Origin: Otariodibacter sp.
GTDB taxonomy: Bacteria > Pseudomonadota > Gammaproteobacteria > Enterobacterales > Pasteurellaceae
Assembly (NCBI RefSeq): GCF_029256985.1
Contig: NZ_JARIDQ010000045.1
Span: 1-64,000, forward strand
Reading direction: 5' to 3'
Length of the DNA stretch: 64,000 nucleotides
Shown here: in pieces, positions 52,479 to 64,000 of the stretch
Layout: every line of letters begins with the position of its first letter
How positions within the stretch are numbered: the first letter of the stretch is position 1
Made by a program: the position numbers and the translations under genes
The notes under the pieces: model-generated
Seen by the model: only the letters and a program-made list of their open reading frames with translations
Database searches by the model: none
Told to the model about the DNA's origin: nothing

Positions 52479-53066
52479 TTATTTTAATTGATTAATTGTA
52501 TTGCTAATTTCATTATCATTATAAATGGATTGAATGATATCTGTATAAGCTTGGTTTAATACCTTTTGAATAGATTCATGATCTGCTCCAAACGCACCTT
52601 CATAAGAGCGACTAGTGTTGAAGTTTTTGCTAAAATTTCCTTTAGTTGCTTGCACTAATACTTCAACTTGAATATCTGCATCTACTTTATAACGAAGGTT
52701 ACCTTGTTCAACATTAGCGAAGAATTTTTTAACATTAGTAATAACATTCGCATTAGCTGCACCTTGCACTACTGTAAATCCTTTGCTATTTAGATTTTGT
52801 TGCATCGCTTGTTGAAATAGATGAGTCACATCAGGGATTGCGCTTAAACGATGATTTTCACTTCTTGAAGTATAATTAGCCACTTCAGCTGAAGTACGTT
52901 GATCTTGAGTTGATACATTAACCAATGTATTTTGATTTGCTGTATTAAATGCAGTATTTGGCGCTGGCGTTACAAAAGTCACAGTATTTGATTGGCTTTG
53001 ACAACCCGCAAGTACAAATAAACTTACTGTACTAAGAATGAATAATAATTTTTTTGATAGTTTCAT
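52479..53066 (-). CDS. YajG-family lipoprotein
   Basis: Lipobox LAGC; 195 aa, YajG-like layout. Confidence 0.78.
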   Translation of the reverse strand: MKLSKKLLFILSTVSLFVLAGCQSQSNTVTFVTPAPNTAFNTANQNTLVNVSTQDQRTSAEVANYTSRSENHRLSAIPDVTHLFQQAMQQNLNSKGFTVVQGAANANVITNVKKFFANVEQGNLRYKVDADIQVEVLVQATKGNFSKNFNTSRSYEGAFGADHESIQKVLNQAYTDIIQSIYNDNEISNTINQLK

Positions 53067-53144
53067 AAAATCTTCCTTTTTGATGGGTGAAATTAATTAA
53101 AGTATAGTATGATTTGCACCAATTTTTCAAATAAGGGATAAAAA

Positions 53145-53456
53145 ATGTCTATTGAAAATTCAATAATTACAAAATTAACTGAAAATTTTAATCCAATTCT
53201 GCTTCATGTCGAAAATGAAAGCCATTACCATCATTCAGGAAAAGGCGCGGAATCTCATTTTAAAGTCACTTTAGTATCATCTATTTTTAATTCAATGAGA
53301 ACGATTGCAAGACATCGTGCTATCTATTCTTGTTTGACTGATGAGCTAAATGCTGGTGTACATGCACTAGCCTTACATACTTATACCGAACAAGAATGGC
53401 AAAATATGGGCGAAGTTGCACCTAAATCACCAAATTGTATGGGACATGGTCAGTAA
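53145..53456 (+). CDS. bolA: BolA-family protein
   Basis: ENESHYHHSGKGAESHFKVTLVS, ALHTYTEQEW. Confidence 0.94.
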   Translation: MSIENSIITKLTENFNPILLHVENESHYHHSGKGAESHFKVTLVSSIFNSMRTIARHRAIYSCLTDELNAGVHALALHTYTEQEWQNMGEVAPKSPNCMGHGQ

Positions 53457-53576
53457 TTAGTAAATAGACATAGTTCGTCCATAAATAGCTTGCGTCGCAT
53501 TACATTTTTTTGTATAGTTCGCCGAGTATTAAAAGTGTGCATAGATATGCACATTTTTTATTTATTTCATATTAAC

Positions 53577-53666
53577 GGTGAGATGTCCGAGTGGTTGAAG
53601 GAGCACGCCTGGAAAGCGTGTATACGGGAAACTGTATCGAGGGTTCGAATCCCTCTCTCACCGCCA
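53577..53666 (+). tRNA. tRNA-Ser (GGA)
   Basis: 90-nt class II tRNA, acceptor GGTGAGA/TCTCACC, anticodon loop CTGGAAA, variable arm, encoded CCA. Confidence 0.95.
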
Positions 53667-53773
53667 TTCTTTTGATTGAGTAATTGCATTCAAAAACTAT
53701 CAACTAAAAACGAAAAACCTCCTACACTTTTTGCCTCTATTTTGCCCCTACGTCAATTTTTTATGCAGAAATT

Positions 53774-53820
53774 AAAAAAGTGGGTTAAAGCCTTGTGCTA
53801 TAGCAACCTCTCCCACTTTT
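53774..53820 (-). terminator. Terminator downstream of prlC
   Basis: Minus strand AAAAGTGGG...CCCACTTTTTT. Confidence 0.6.
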
Positions 53821-53849
53821 GTCTACTATGCCGATAATTTCAAATTAAA

Positions 53850-55886
53850 TTAGTTGTTTATAATCCCTTTATGACGCAACAAAGCATCCAAAGTTGGTTT
53901 TCTTCCACGGAAACGTTCAAATAACACCATCGGTTCTTCTGAACCACCACGAGTTAAAATATTTTGTAGAAAAGATTTACCTACATCACGACTTAAAATT
54001 CCTTCTTCTTCAAAACGAGAGAAAGCATCCGCAGATAATACTTCTGCCCACAAATAGCTATAATAGCCTGCTGCATATCCTCCTGCAAAAATATGAGCAA
54101 AACTATGAGGAGTTCGCACATAGGTTGGAATTTCAATAACAGCAATCTGTTTTTTTACATCTTTTAGTGTATCCAATACTAAATTCTCTCTCGGTTTACT
54201 CATGTGCAAGCGAAAATCAAAAATACCAAATTCTAACTGACGTAGCATAAACATAGCAGCTTGGTAATTTTTTGCTTTTAATAATTGTGTTAATTTATCT
54301 TTTGGTAATGGCTCACCTGTTTCATAATGTCCAGAAATAAAGGCAAGGGATTCTTCTTGCCAACACCAATTTTCAAGGAATTGGCTAGGTAATTCTACTG
54401 CATCCCATGGTACTCCATTAAGTCCAGATACATCCCCTACATCAATTTCTGTAAGCATATGATGTATACCATGTCCAAATTCATGGAAAAGCGTAGTAAC
54501 TTCATCATGTGTAAATAGTGCCGGTTTGTTACCAATAGGTTTATTAAAGTTACAGGTTAAATAAGCCACTGGTTTTTGCAATGAACCATCAGTCAAACGT
54601 CTTTGACTGATACAGTCATCCATCCATGCGCCACCACGTTTATTCTCACGTGCGTATAAATCTAAATAAAATGAGCCTCGTAAGCAATCAGTTTCATCAT
54701 AAATATTGAAGAAACGTACACTCTCGTCGTATACATTAATATCTTTTTGCTCAACTACTTTCATTCCAAAAATACGATTAATTAGCTCAAATAAACCAGA
54801 TAAGACTCGATTTTCAGGAAAATATGGACGAAGTTCCTCGTCATTAATTGCATATAAGGCTTGCTTTTGTTTTTCACTATAAAAAGCAATATCCCACGGC
54901 TGCAACTTATTCACATTATATTCTTTTGCTGCAAATGCATTTAGTTCAGCAAGTTCCGCTTGTCCCTGATCCTTAGCTCGATTAGCTAGATCTTCTAAGA
55001 AATCCATTACTTGTTTTGAACTTTCTGCCATTTTAGTTGCTAATGAATAATCGGCATAGGTTTCAAAGCCAAGTAAATTAGCTAACTCTAAACGTAATTT
55101 TAAGATTTCATTAATAATGGCTGAATTATCCCATTTACCTGCATTAGGACCTTGATCCGATGCTCGGGTATTAAATGCCTCATACATTTTTTGGCGTAAT
55201 TCCCGATTTTCACAATAAGTCATAACTGGTAGGTAGCTCGGAAATTCAAGAGTAAAACGATATCCATCTTTTCCTTTACTTTGAGCTGATAATTTGGCCG
55301 ACTCTAATGCTGACTCAGGTAATCCCTTTAGATCGTTTGTATTATCAATGATAATTTCCCACCCCATAGTAGCATCAAGTACATTATTACTAAATTGAGA
55401 ACTCAATTCAGATAAACGCATAGAAATTTCACCATAACGTTTTTGTTTTTCAGCTGGCAAAGAAATACCTGATAATTCAAAATCACGTAGACTATTTTCA
55501 ATCGCTTTCTTTTGTGCAATTGAATAAGTTTTAAATTCCGGACTATTTTTTAATTTTACATAGCCTTGATATAGTCCTTGATGTTGACCTATCCAAGTAC
55601 TGTATTCAGACAATAATGGTAAACATGCTTGATAAGCTTCACGCAATTCTGGACTATTTTTTACGGCATTTAAATGCCCAACAGGTGACCATGCTCGAGA
55701 AAGTTTATCACCTGCAATTGCTTGTGGCTGATAAAAATTTTCCCATGTCGGCTGTTCAATCTTAGATACTATTTCAATAGTTTGGCGACACTCTTCGATA
55801 AGTTGGGATATGGCTGGTTGAATATGTTCTGGTTTAATTGCTGAAAATTGAGGTAATCCTGTTGTTGTTAATAATGGATTTGACAT
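53850..55886 (-). CDS. prlC: Oligopeptidase A (M3)
   Basis: Zn motif LFHEFGHGIHHML; GLPQFSAIKPEHIQPAI. Confidence 0.96.
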   Translation of the reverse strand: MSNPLLTTTGLPQFSAIKPEHIQPAISQLIEECRQTIEIVSKIEQPTWENFYQPQAIAGDKLSRAWSPVGHLNAVKNSPELREAYQACLPLLSEYSTWIGQHQGLYQGYVKLKNSPEFKTYSIAQKKAIENSLRDFELSGISLPAEKQKRYGEISMRLSELSSQFSNNVLDATMGWEIIIDNTNDLKGLPESALESAKLSAQSKGKDGYRFTLEFPSYLPVMTYCENRELRQKMYEAFNTRASDQGPNAGKWDNSAIINEILKLRLELANLLGFETYADYSLATKMAESSKQVMDFLEDLANRAKDQGQAELAELNAFAAKEYNVNKLQPWDIAFYSEKQKQALYAINDEELRPYFPENRVLSGLFELINRIFGMKVVEQKDINVYDESVRFFNIYDETDCLRGSFYLDLYARENKRGGAWMDDCISQRRLTDGSLQKPVAYLTCNFNKPIGNKPALFTHDEVTTLFHEFGHGIHHMLTEIDVGDVSGLNGVPWDAVELPSQFLENWCWQEESLAFISGHYETGEPLPKDKLTQLLKAKNYQAAMFMLRQLEFGIFDFRLHMSKPRENLVLDTLKDVKKQIAVIEIPTYVRTPHSFAHIFAGGYAAGYYSYLWAEVLSADAFSRFEEEGILSRDVGKSFLQNILTRGGSEEPMVLFERFRGRKPTLDALLRHKGIINN

Positions 55887-56075
55887 TTTTATTCCTTTTA
55901 TATTCTTTAAAAACGTTCCGATAATGTGGAGGATTTTTGAAAAATATCAAGGGTAATTTATACAAATTAGATAGACTATTGCTTAACTTTAATAAAAAAT
56001 ACTAGATAATCCATCAAATTATCTAGTATTTTATAGTTGCAATGTCAATAAAACTTCTCTCATATTAACTAACTT

Positions 56076-56513
56076 TTATTTAGATAAATTTCTTTTATAA
56101 CGATTACCTAATGACCATACACCACCATCGAATAGTGTAATAAACATTAATACAAAACTATATAACATAGCGGCTTCACCATCTTTCGCTACAGGGAAAA
56201 ATGAAAAGTGGGCAATAAAATAAGCAGCTGCCATCAAACCAGATAAAATAAATGCTGTTGGGCGAGTTGCAATACCTAGAATTAATAAAATACCACCTAC
56301 TAATTCAAGAGCAGTAGCTATACCATCTAAAGACGCCCAAGATGTAAGTAAATTAGTCATATCTACTGGTACACCAAATATTTTAGACATAGGATGTATC
56401 AAAATAGAATAAGCAGTCATAATACGTAATAATGCGACAATATAAACTTTATAATCTTTTTCCATATTAATTACCTCATCATAATTTAAACACCATGGAT
56501 ACATTATAAACAC
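56076..56513 (-). CDS. DoxX-family membrane protein
   Basis: Four-TM protein with ALELVGGILLILGIATRPTAF. Start may be MEKDYKVYI. Confidence 0.85.
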   Translation of the reverse strand: MFIMYPWCLNYDEVINMEKDYKVYIVALLRIMTAYSILIHPMSKIFGVPVDMTNLLTSWASLDGIATALELVGGILLILGIATRPTAFILSGLMAAAYFIAHFSFFPVAKDGEAAMLYSFVLMFITLFDGGVWSLGNRYKRNLSK

Positions 56514-56653
56514 TTATAGGTTATCTTATCTACTACTTTTATGTGTATATACTATTTAAAAAAAAGAAATAATATAGAATAAATTTAGTTTATTAAAATA
56601 AAAAACGGCAAAATGTTTACCCATCTTACCGCTTATTTGAGCATACTATTAAA

Positions 56654-58390
<1,737 letters not shown>

Positions 58391-58399
58391 CTAGTCAAA

Positions 58400-58408
58400 A
58401 CAAGCGGT
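58400..58408 (+). repeat. Apl-type uptake signal sequence
   Basis: ACAAGCGGTCAGTTCAGCAAGATTTTTTGCAAAAATTTGC, full extended pattern. Confidence 0.85.
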
Positions 58409-58465
58409 CAGTTCAGCAAGATTTTTTGCAAAAATTTGCGAAAAACTCACCGCTCAACATTAAAA

Positions 58466-59275
58466 TTAAATCACACCTAGCTTTTCTAAAGCAACTAATA
58501 CACCATCTTGTTCAATAGGTAATGTAACATAATCCGCCAATTCTTTAATACTTGGCTCTGCATTCCCCATTGCTACACCATAACCTACTGTTGAAAGCAT
58601 TTCCACATCATTTAATCCATCACCAAATGCCATGGAATTTTCAATGCCGATCCCGAGGTGAGCTAACACATCTTTGATCCCTTTAGCTTTTGAATTGTGC
58701 TTATTGAGTAAATCAACCGAATATTGATGCCAACGTACTTCTTTTAAATCATCTTCTAATACATTCAAATTTTGAATATCATCTTCTTGATCTTCTTTAT
58801 AAAATGCTAATAATTGAAACACTTCATGACTCAAATGATAATCTGGATCCACAATATAATCTGCTTTAATCGGACGTAAAGAAACCTCAACCTGATCGGT
58901 GTTTTTAGAGACAGCAATTTCATCTGTTGTCACTACTGCATACTCGATATTCAATTGCTTAAGCTTATCAATAACACGCTCAACTCTTTCTGTACTTAAA
59001 GAATACTTAGTAATCACCTTATCTTTATATATATTGTATTGTCCATTGATCGTTACAAAAAGCTCAAATCCATCTTTATTCATCAATGGTTTCAATGCTT
59101 CTGGAAAAGCACCGTAAGTTCGCCCAGTCGAAATCGCTGGAATAATCCCTTTAGCTTTTAAACGAGGTAAAACTTGCTCAATAATTGATGTGGGTATACG
59201 TGTTTCCTTTTTATAATATAGCGTTTCATCAATATCAAAAAAAATTACTTTAATTGGATTAGTTAATGTTTTCAT
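58466..59275 (-). CDS. Cof-type HAD-IIB hydrolase
   Basis: FFDIDETLYYK, MAFGDGLNDVEML. Confidence 0.93.
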   Translation of the reverse strand: MKTLTNPIKVIFFDIDETLYYKKETRIPTSIIEQVLPRLKAKGIIPAISTGRTYGAFPEALKPLMNKDGFELFVTINGQYNIYKDKVITKYSLSTERVERVIDKLKQLNIEYAVVTTDEIAVSKNTDQVEVSLRPIKADYIVDPDYHLSHEVFQLLAFYKEDQEDDIQNLNVLEDDLKEVRWHQYSVDLLNKHNSKAKGIKDVLAHLGIGIENSMAFGDGLNDVEMLSTVGYGVAMGNAEPSIKELADYVTLPIEQDGVLVALEKLGVI

Positions 59276-59308
59276 AATTTCTCCTTTAAAATCATGGCAA
59301 TTTTATCT

Positions 59309-59330
59309 GTTTTCGATCCGTATCACAAAA
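59309..59330 (+). promoter_or_regulatory. CRP-S-type (Sxy-dependent) competence site
   Basis: GTTTTCGATCCGTATCACAAAA matches 17/20 defined positions of TTTTGCGATCNNGATCGCAAAA, including C6 of the left half. Confidence 0.7.
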
Positions 59331-59390
59331 ATTCTCTGAAATTAATCTAAAAAAATTGATAAAGTACAATAAAAAACATCATCTATCTCT

Positions 59391-60068
59391 ATGAATTTTT
59401 TTGCCTTTTGCTGTTTTAATTGTCACCACCCCTTAGCTATCGAGCATCATGGCTTTTGTTCACAATGCTATAAGCAAATCAAAAAACAGCCTTATTGTGG
59501 ATGCTGTGGCTCAAAATTATTGGATTATCATAATGGTTGTGGAAAATGTATTAAGCTCAACTATAAATGGCATCGCATTGTTCAAGTTAGTGAATACAGT
59601 CCATTGTTAGCAGAATGGATCCATCAGTTTAAATTTCACAAAGCCTATCATTTAGATCAAGCCCTCGCTCGATTATTGCTGCTAGCAGTAAAAAATGCTC
59701 AGAGAGAATTATTTCTCTCCTTACCCGAAATTATCATCCCTGTGCCACTTCATTGGCAACGATATTGGTCAAGAGGCTATAACCAATCAGAATTAATTGC
59801 TATTCATCTTTCCAGATGGTTCAATATTCCGTTAGATATTGATAGTTTATCAAGAATAAGAGCAACCTCACCTCAGCGAGAACTATCCGCCAAAGAGAGA
59901 AAAAGAAATTTAACTCGAGCTTTCAAATATCACCCAAAAAAATATTATAAGCGAGTTGCTATTGTCGATGATGTTGTCACCACGGGTTCAACAATGAATG
60001 CAATTTGTCAGGAATTATTAAAAAATGGAGTAGAGGAAATTCAAGTATGGACATTAGCTAGAGCCTAG
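59391..60068 (+). CDS. comF: ComF-family competence protein
   Basis: Zn-finger CFNCHHPL...CGCCGSKL, PRTase-like VAIVDDVVTTGSTM. Confidence 0.94.
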   Translation: MNFFAFCCFNCHHPLAIEHHGFCSQCYKQIKKQPYCGCCGSKLLDYHNGCGKCIKLNYKWHRIVQVSEYSPLLAEWIHQFKFHKAYHLDQALARLLLLAVKNAQRELFLSLPEIIIPVPLHWQRYWSRGYNQSELIAIHLSRWFNIPLDIDSLSRIRATSPQRELSAKERKRNLTRAFKYHPKKYYKRVAIVDDVVTTGSTMNAICQELLKNGVEEIQVWTLARA

Positions 60069-60084
60069 TTTTAACTCTAGTACT

Positions 60085-60879
60085 CTAGTCTAACCAAAAT
60101 AACTTTTCACTTGTTTGCCAAATTACATCGGTAATCTGCTCTGGTGTTTCTGTTCTTAGCTCACACAAGGCTTGGAAACTGACATTTATTCGTTCAGGGC
60201 GATTGGGTTCCCCCTGATAGCCAAAAACTGGCATATCTGGTGAATCAGTTTCTAGCACTAAACTGTTTAACGGCAATTTCCGAATCGTTTCTCTGGTTTT
60301 ATTGGCTCTTGAATAGGTAATTATACCTCCTATCCCAATTTTGTAGCCTAAATCAACAAAGCGTTTTGCTTGCTCATAGCTACCCGAAAAACCGTGTATT
60401 ACACCACATTGGGACAACTGTGCTTTTTTAAGAAAAGGAAATAAAACATCGTGAGTTTTACGAGAATGCAAATTAATTGGCAAATCTAACCGCTTAGCAA
60501 AAGATAATTGAGCTTCTAAAAACTCACACTGTTTTTTCCACAAGTCTGGGGTACAAATTTCAGCAACACCTTTATCTAATCCAATTTCTGCAATAGCCGT
60601 ACAATGTGGATCTCTCTCTAATAATCGTCTTTCTAAAATATCTAAATCAGTATACTGATGAGAAGCGATATATAATGGATGCAATCCCAATCCATAAACA
60701 ATATGTTCAGGATCTGCTTGACTACAAGCGGTCACTTTATCAAAATTTTTTGCATCTACCGATACCACCAATAGCCGTTCGACATTACCTTGCTTGGCTG
60801 CTTGGACTAACTGAGAAATAGATAAGCTAAGGTCTTGAGCGACAAAATCAAGATGAGTGTGTGTATCAAAAAATGCCAT
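60085..60879 (-). CDS. TatD-family hydrolase (YjjV-like)
   Basis: FFDTHTHLDF, AIAEIGLD, VLETDSPDMP. Confidence 0.93.
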   Translation of the reverse strand: MAFFDTHTHLDFVAQDLSLSISQLVQAAKQGNVERLLVVSVDAKNFDKVTACSQADPEHIVYGLGLHPLYIASHQYTDLDILERRLLERDPHCTAIAEIGLDKGVAEICTPDLWKKQCEFLEAQLSFAKRLDLPINLHSRKTHDVLFPFLKKAQLSQCGVIHGFSGSYEQAKRFVDLGYKIGIGGIITYSRANKTRETIRKLPLNSLVLETDSPDMPVFGYQGEPNRPERINVSFQALCELRTETPEQITDVIWQTSEKLFWLD

Positions 60880-61009
60880 AAATTCCTTATTGATAAATAG
60901 CTAAAATAAAATGATTAGTAAATATATTTTTAATGATTAGAATAACATCAAAACTCAAAGTAATAAAATTATAAAACGCCTAAAAAATAGACTTTTATTC
61001 TATTTTTCA

Positions 61010-61036
61010 GAACCTTAAAATTTTTCACCTGTCTTA
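61010..61036 (+). promoter_or_regulatory. Sigma-E-like promoter upstream of htrA
   Basis: GAACCTT-N15-TCTTA, ~65 bp upstream of ATG. Confidence 0.45.
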
Positions 61037-61101
61037 TTAGGCACAATAGCTATATATTGGTCAAAAATTTAAACTATATTTAGAACATCAAGGAAAATAA
61101 A

Positions 61102-62487
61102 ATGAAAAAATTAATGAAAAAATCTGTGATTACCTCTTTAATCTTAGGATTAAGTGTATTAAGTGTTCCAACAGTTTCACAAGCATCTTTACCAACAGCT
61201 GTAGATGGACAAAATATACCCAGCTTAGCACCAATGTTAGAAAAAGTACGTCCTGCAGTGGTGAGTATTATTGTGGAAGGTAAAAAAGAAATGCGTTCAT
61301 CTCGTGCTGATATACCTGATGAATTTGAATTTTTCTTTGGACCAAATGGATTTAATGATAGCAGAGTAGCACCTCGAGCATTCAAAGGCGAAGGTTCAGG
61401 TGCGATTATCAATGCTCAAAAAGGTTATGTGGTAACCAATAACCATGTAATTGATAGTGCGGATAAAATCACTGTTAAACTTGATGATGGTCGTGAATTT
61501 AAGGCTAAATTAATTGGTACAGATCCACTTTCTGATGTCGCTTTAATTCAAATCGAAAATCCTAAAGATTTAGTTGAAATCAAAATTGCAGATTCAGATA
61601 AATTACGTGTAGGTGATTTTACTGTGGCAATTGGTAACCCATTCGGTTTAGGCCAAACAGTTACATCAGGAATTGTATCTGCACTAGGTAGATCAACAGG
61701 TAATAGTGACGAAGGCTATGAAAGCTATATCCAAACAGATGCAGCAGTAAACCGTGGTAATTCAGGTGGCCCTCTTATCAACTTACAAGGTGAATTAATC
61801 GGAATTAATACAGCAATTATCTCACCAAACGGTGGAAATGCGGGTATTGCCTTTGCTATTCCAAGTAATATGGCAAATAATCTAGTACAACAAATTATCG
61901 AATTTGGTGAAGTAAAACGTGGCTTACTTGGTATTAAAGGTGGAGAACTTAATGCCGACTTAGCGAAAGCATTCAATATTAGTGCACAACAGGGTGCTTT
62001 CGTGAGTGAAGTGTTAGAAGATTCTGCTGCTGCCAAAGCAGGCTTAAAAGCTGGTGATGTAATCATTGCTTTAAATGGCCAAAAAATCCGTAGCTTTGCC
62101 GAATTAAGAGCAAAAGTTGCGACTACTGGTGCAGGTAAAGAAATCGAAGTCACTTACCTAAGAGACGGTAAACAAGAAAAAGCGAAAGTAACGCTACAAT
62201 CTGATGAATTGACTAAGACAAGTGCTAGCACATTATTACCAGCCTTAAAAGGTGCAGAATTTAATAATTACAATGATAAAGACATAAAAGGTGTTGAAAT
62301 TTCTAATGTAGAAAAAGGCTCTCTAGCAGAATTAAGAAACTTCAAGAAAGGCGATATTATCATCGGTGTAAACCGTAAAAAAGTAGAAAATATTGGTGAT
62401 TTACGTAAAATTCTTGACTCAAAACCTTCAGTAACCGCCTTTAATATTTTAAGAGGTAACGCTGAAATCTATATCATTATTCAATAA
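61102..62487 (+). CDS. htrA: Periplasmic serine protease HtrA/DegP family
   Basis: Triad VVTNNHVID / DPLSDVALIQ / GNSGGPL; two PDZ domains. Confidence 0.96.
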   Translation: MKKLMKKSVITSLILGLSVLSVPTVSQASLPTAVDGQNIPSLAPMLEKVRPAVVSIIVEGKKEMRSSRADIPDEFEFFFGPNGFNDSRVAPRAFKGEGSGAIINAQKGYVVTNNHVIDSADKITVKLDDGREFKAKLIGTDPLSDVALIQIENPKDLVEIKIADSDKLRVGDFTVAIGNPFGLGQTVTSGIVSALGRSTGNSDEGYESYIQTDAAVNRGNSGGPLINLQGELIGINTAIISPNGGNAGIAFAIPSNMANNLVQQIIEFGEVKRGLLGIKGGELNADLAKAFNISAQQGAFVSEVLEDSAAAKAGLKAGDVIIALNGQKIRSFAELRAKVATTGAGKEIEVTYLRDGKQEKAKVTLQSDELTKTSASTLLPALKGAEFNNYNDKDIKGVEISNVEKGSLAELRNFKKGDIIIGVNRKKVENIGDLRKILDSKPSVTAFNILRGNAEIYIIIQ

Positions 62488-62496
62488 TACCTATAA

Positions 62497-62525
62497 AAAT
62501 GCGGAAGATATTTTCTTCCGCATTT
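62497..62525 (+). terminator. Terminator downstream of htrA
   Basis: AAATGCGGAAGA...TCTTCCGCATTT. Confidence 0.85.
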
Positions 62526-62532
62526 ATTGTAG

Positions 62533-62943
62533 TTATTTATCCAATTTTTTCCAATCTATCATCTTCTCTACTAATAAGAGTAATTCTGTCCGCTCACATT
62601 CATTTAATTGTAATAACATTTTTTCTAAACTTCTCGCCTGATCAATTGAGCGATTGCTCCCATCTGTAATTAAATCCGCTACTTCACATTTAAAAATTTC
62701 AGCTAATTCAAATAAACGTAATACTGTCAGTACAGTTGTACCCCGTTCCATTCTTGAAACAGCATCATTACCAATGCCTAATATTTCAGCAAGTTGAGCT
62801 TGTGTTAGCCCAACTGCTTGGCGGTATTTTGCTATAGCCTGACCAATTGTTTGCATTATCTGTCGATTTTTATCTATCACACTCTCACCTCTTTTGTTGA
62901 GGATGAATAATAGATATTGACTTTTTTTGATAAAGAGTTTCAT
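62533..62943 (-). CDS. XRE-family HTH regulator
   Basis: IAKYRQAVGLTQAQLAEILGIGNDAVSRMERG; true start may be internal (MQTIGQAI, ~62856). Confidence 0.82.
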   Translation of the reverse strand: MKLFIKKSQYLLFILNKRGESVIDKNRQIMQTIGQAIAKYRQAVGLTQAQLAEILGIGNDAVSRMERGTTVLTVLRLFELAEIFKCEVADLITDGSNRSIDQARSLEKMLLQLNECERTELLLLVEKMIDWKKLDK

Positions 62944-62970
62944 ATACTTATGTTATACTTTATAAGTATA
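62943..62970. promoter_or_regulatory. Inverted-repeat operator candidate
   Basis: TATACTTAT-N10-ATAAGTATA, perfect 9-bp arms in the XRE/WYL intergenic region. Confidence 0.5.
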
Positions 62971-63096
62971 AAAAATAAAATTTGTGAAAAAGATCACAAA
63001 ATTTAATAAATTTTAAAATTTTTTTGAAATACGACACCACCTGTCAAACCAGTATGATAGGATTCTGCTCAGTAAATAAATGGACAGATTAACCCA

Positions 63097-63987
63097 ATGA
63101 AAAAGAATCAATTATTAGCTTCAAGACTAAGTGAAATTCTGACTATACTTAATAGTGGTGAACGTATTGATATTCATAAACTGGCAGAAAAATTTGAAGT
63201 GTCTATCCGAACAATTCAACGTGACTTATTTGAACGCTTATCCCTACTTGAATGGAAAGAAGCAGGTCCCCGTTATTTCCAATTAGATCGCTCCAAACTT
63301 GGTATCTTTGATAAAGAAGATATTGCCCGTTTTGCCAACTTTGCGAGCATCGCAGACCTTTTTCCTAAAATAGATCGTGAATTTTTTCAAAATAAATTAT
63401 GCGAAAGTATTAAAGTCAAAGGCTTTGAATATGAAGACATTAGCAAATTAGAAAAAGAGTTTAACCAACTTAAAACGGCTATTAGTACGCATAATTATGT
63501 TCACTTCAACTATACCAAAAGCGGTGAGATCACAGGAAAGTTTTACAAAATTGCTCCTTATGCACTCATCAATAAAAATGGTATTTGGTATCTTATCGGA
63601 ACAGATAAGGACAAACAAAAGACCTTCTGTTTTACCCAAATTTCACTACTTAAAATAGAAGAAGAAACGTTTGAGCCAAACCTGAAATTTATTGAAGAAA
63701 TTAAAACTAACGACAGCATTTCACACGGTAATCAAATTCCCGAAGTCATTGTGCAAGTCAGTAAAACTGCCGCTCCATATTTTTTAAGACGCGCATTACT
63801 CCCGAATCAACAACTTCTCCATAAGCAAGAAGATGGTGGACTACTACTCTCTTGTAAAGACATTAACGAAATGGAAATTGTCCCCCTTGTGCAATATTGG
63901 ATCCCCCATTTAAGAATTGTTAGCCCCGAAAAGCTACAACACAAAATGATAGAAAAAATTCAACAATATTTAGTGAATGATCGATAG
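63097..63987 (+). CDS. HTH-WYL domain transcriptional regulator
   Basis: N-terminal HTH FEVSIRTIQRDL, WYL-type core YKIAPYALINKNGIWYLIGTD, C-terminal WCX-like region. Confidence 0.9.
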   Translation: MKKNQLLASRLSEILTILNSGERIDIHKLAEKFEVSIRTIQRDLFERLSLLEWKEAGPRYFQLDRSKLGIFDKEDIARFANFASIADLFPKIDREFFQNKLCESIKVKGFEYEDISKLEKEFNQLKTAISTHNYVHFNYTKSGEITGKFYKIAPYALINKNGIWYLIGTDKDKQKTFCFTQISLLKIEEETFEPNLKFIEEIKTNDSISHGNQIPEVIVQVSKTAAPYFLRRALLPNQQLLHKQEDGGLLLSCKDINEMEIVPLVQYWIPHLRIVSPEKLQHKMIEKIQQYLVNDR

Positions 63988-64000
63988 GAAATAGAAAGAT

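Noticed and set aside
53490-53675. 61-aa ORF spanning tRNA-Ser
   Set aside because: Overlaps the tRNA; peptide [26 protein letters not shown] is the classic translation of a tRNA-Ser gene.
61725-62153. 142-aa antisense ORF in htrA
   Set aside because: Shadow ORF of a well-supported protease gene.

Overview
AT-rich chromosomal window from a Pasteurellaceae-type genome. Supporting signs are Apl-type uptake signal sequences (ACAAGCGGT plus downstream T/A tracts) and the syntenies apt-dnaX, coaE-yacG/mutT-secA-secM and yajC-secD-secF. Most of it is housekeeping: apt, dnaX, modABC, tgt, rdgB, truA, folE, kdkA, selD, ubiH-like, coaE, secA, secDF-yajC, ruvX, rsmE, bolA, prlC, pyrG, comF and htrA, plus tRNA-Ile2(CAU) and tRNA-Ser(GGA). 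Accessory or unusual parts: (1) a left-edge type XI secretion (Slam) cassette whose TbpB-like substrate carries near-identical in-frame 60-bp repeats; (2) an FTR1/P19 (Fet-type) iron-uptake operon preceded by a perfect FNR palindrome and a Fur-like box, with an internal terminator and a terminal c-type cytochrome gene; (3) a fadI/fadJ pair with intact ORFs but substituted catalytic residues in the thiolase (GHP to GNP, C-terminal Cys to Ser) and hydratase (E to Q) while the dehydrogenase motifs are retained, the best candidate for a repurposed system; (4) an 11-A slippery run in dnaX with stops in both alternative frames; (5) a SecM-like arrest-peptide gene carrying an inverted USS pair next to the arrest site; (6) a divergent XRE/WYL regulator pair at the right edge that may mark the start of a defence or accessory locus beyond the window. 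All calls are from reading sequence and motifs; no database search was run.
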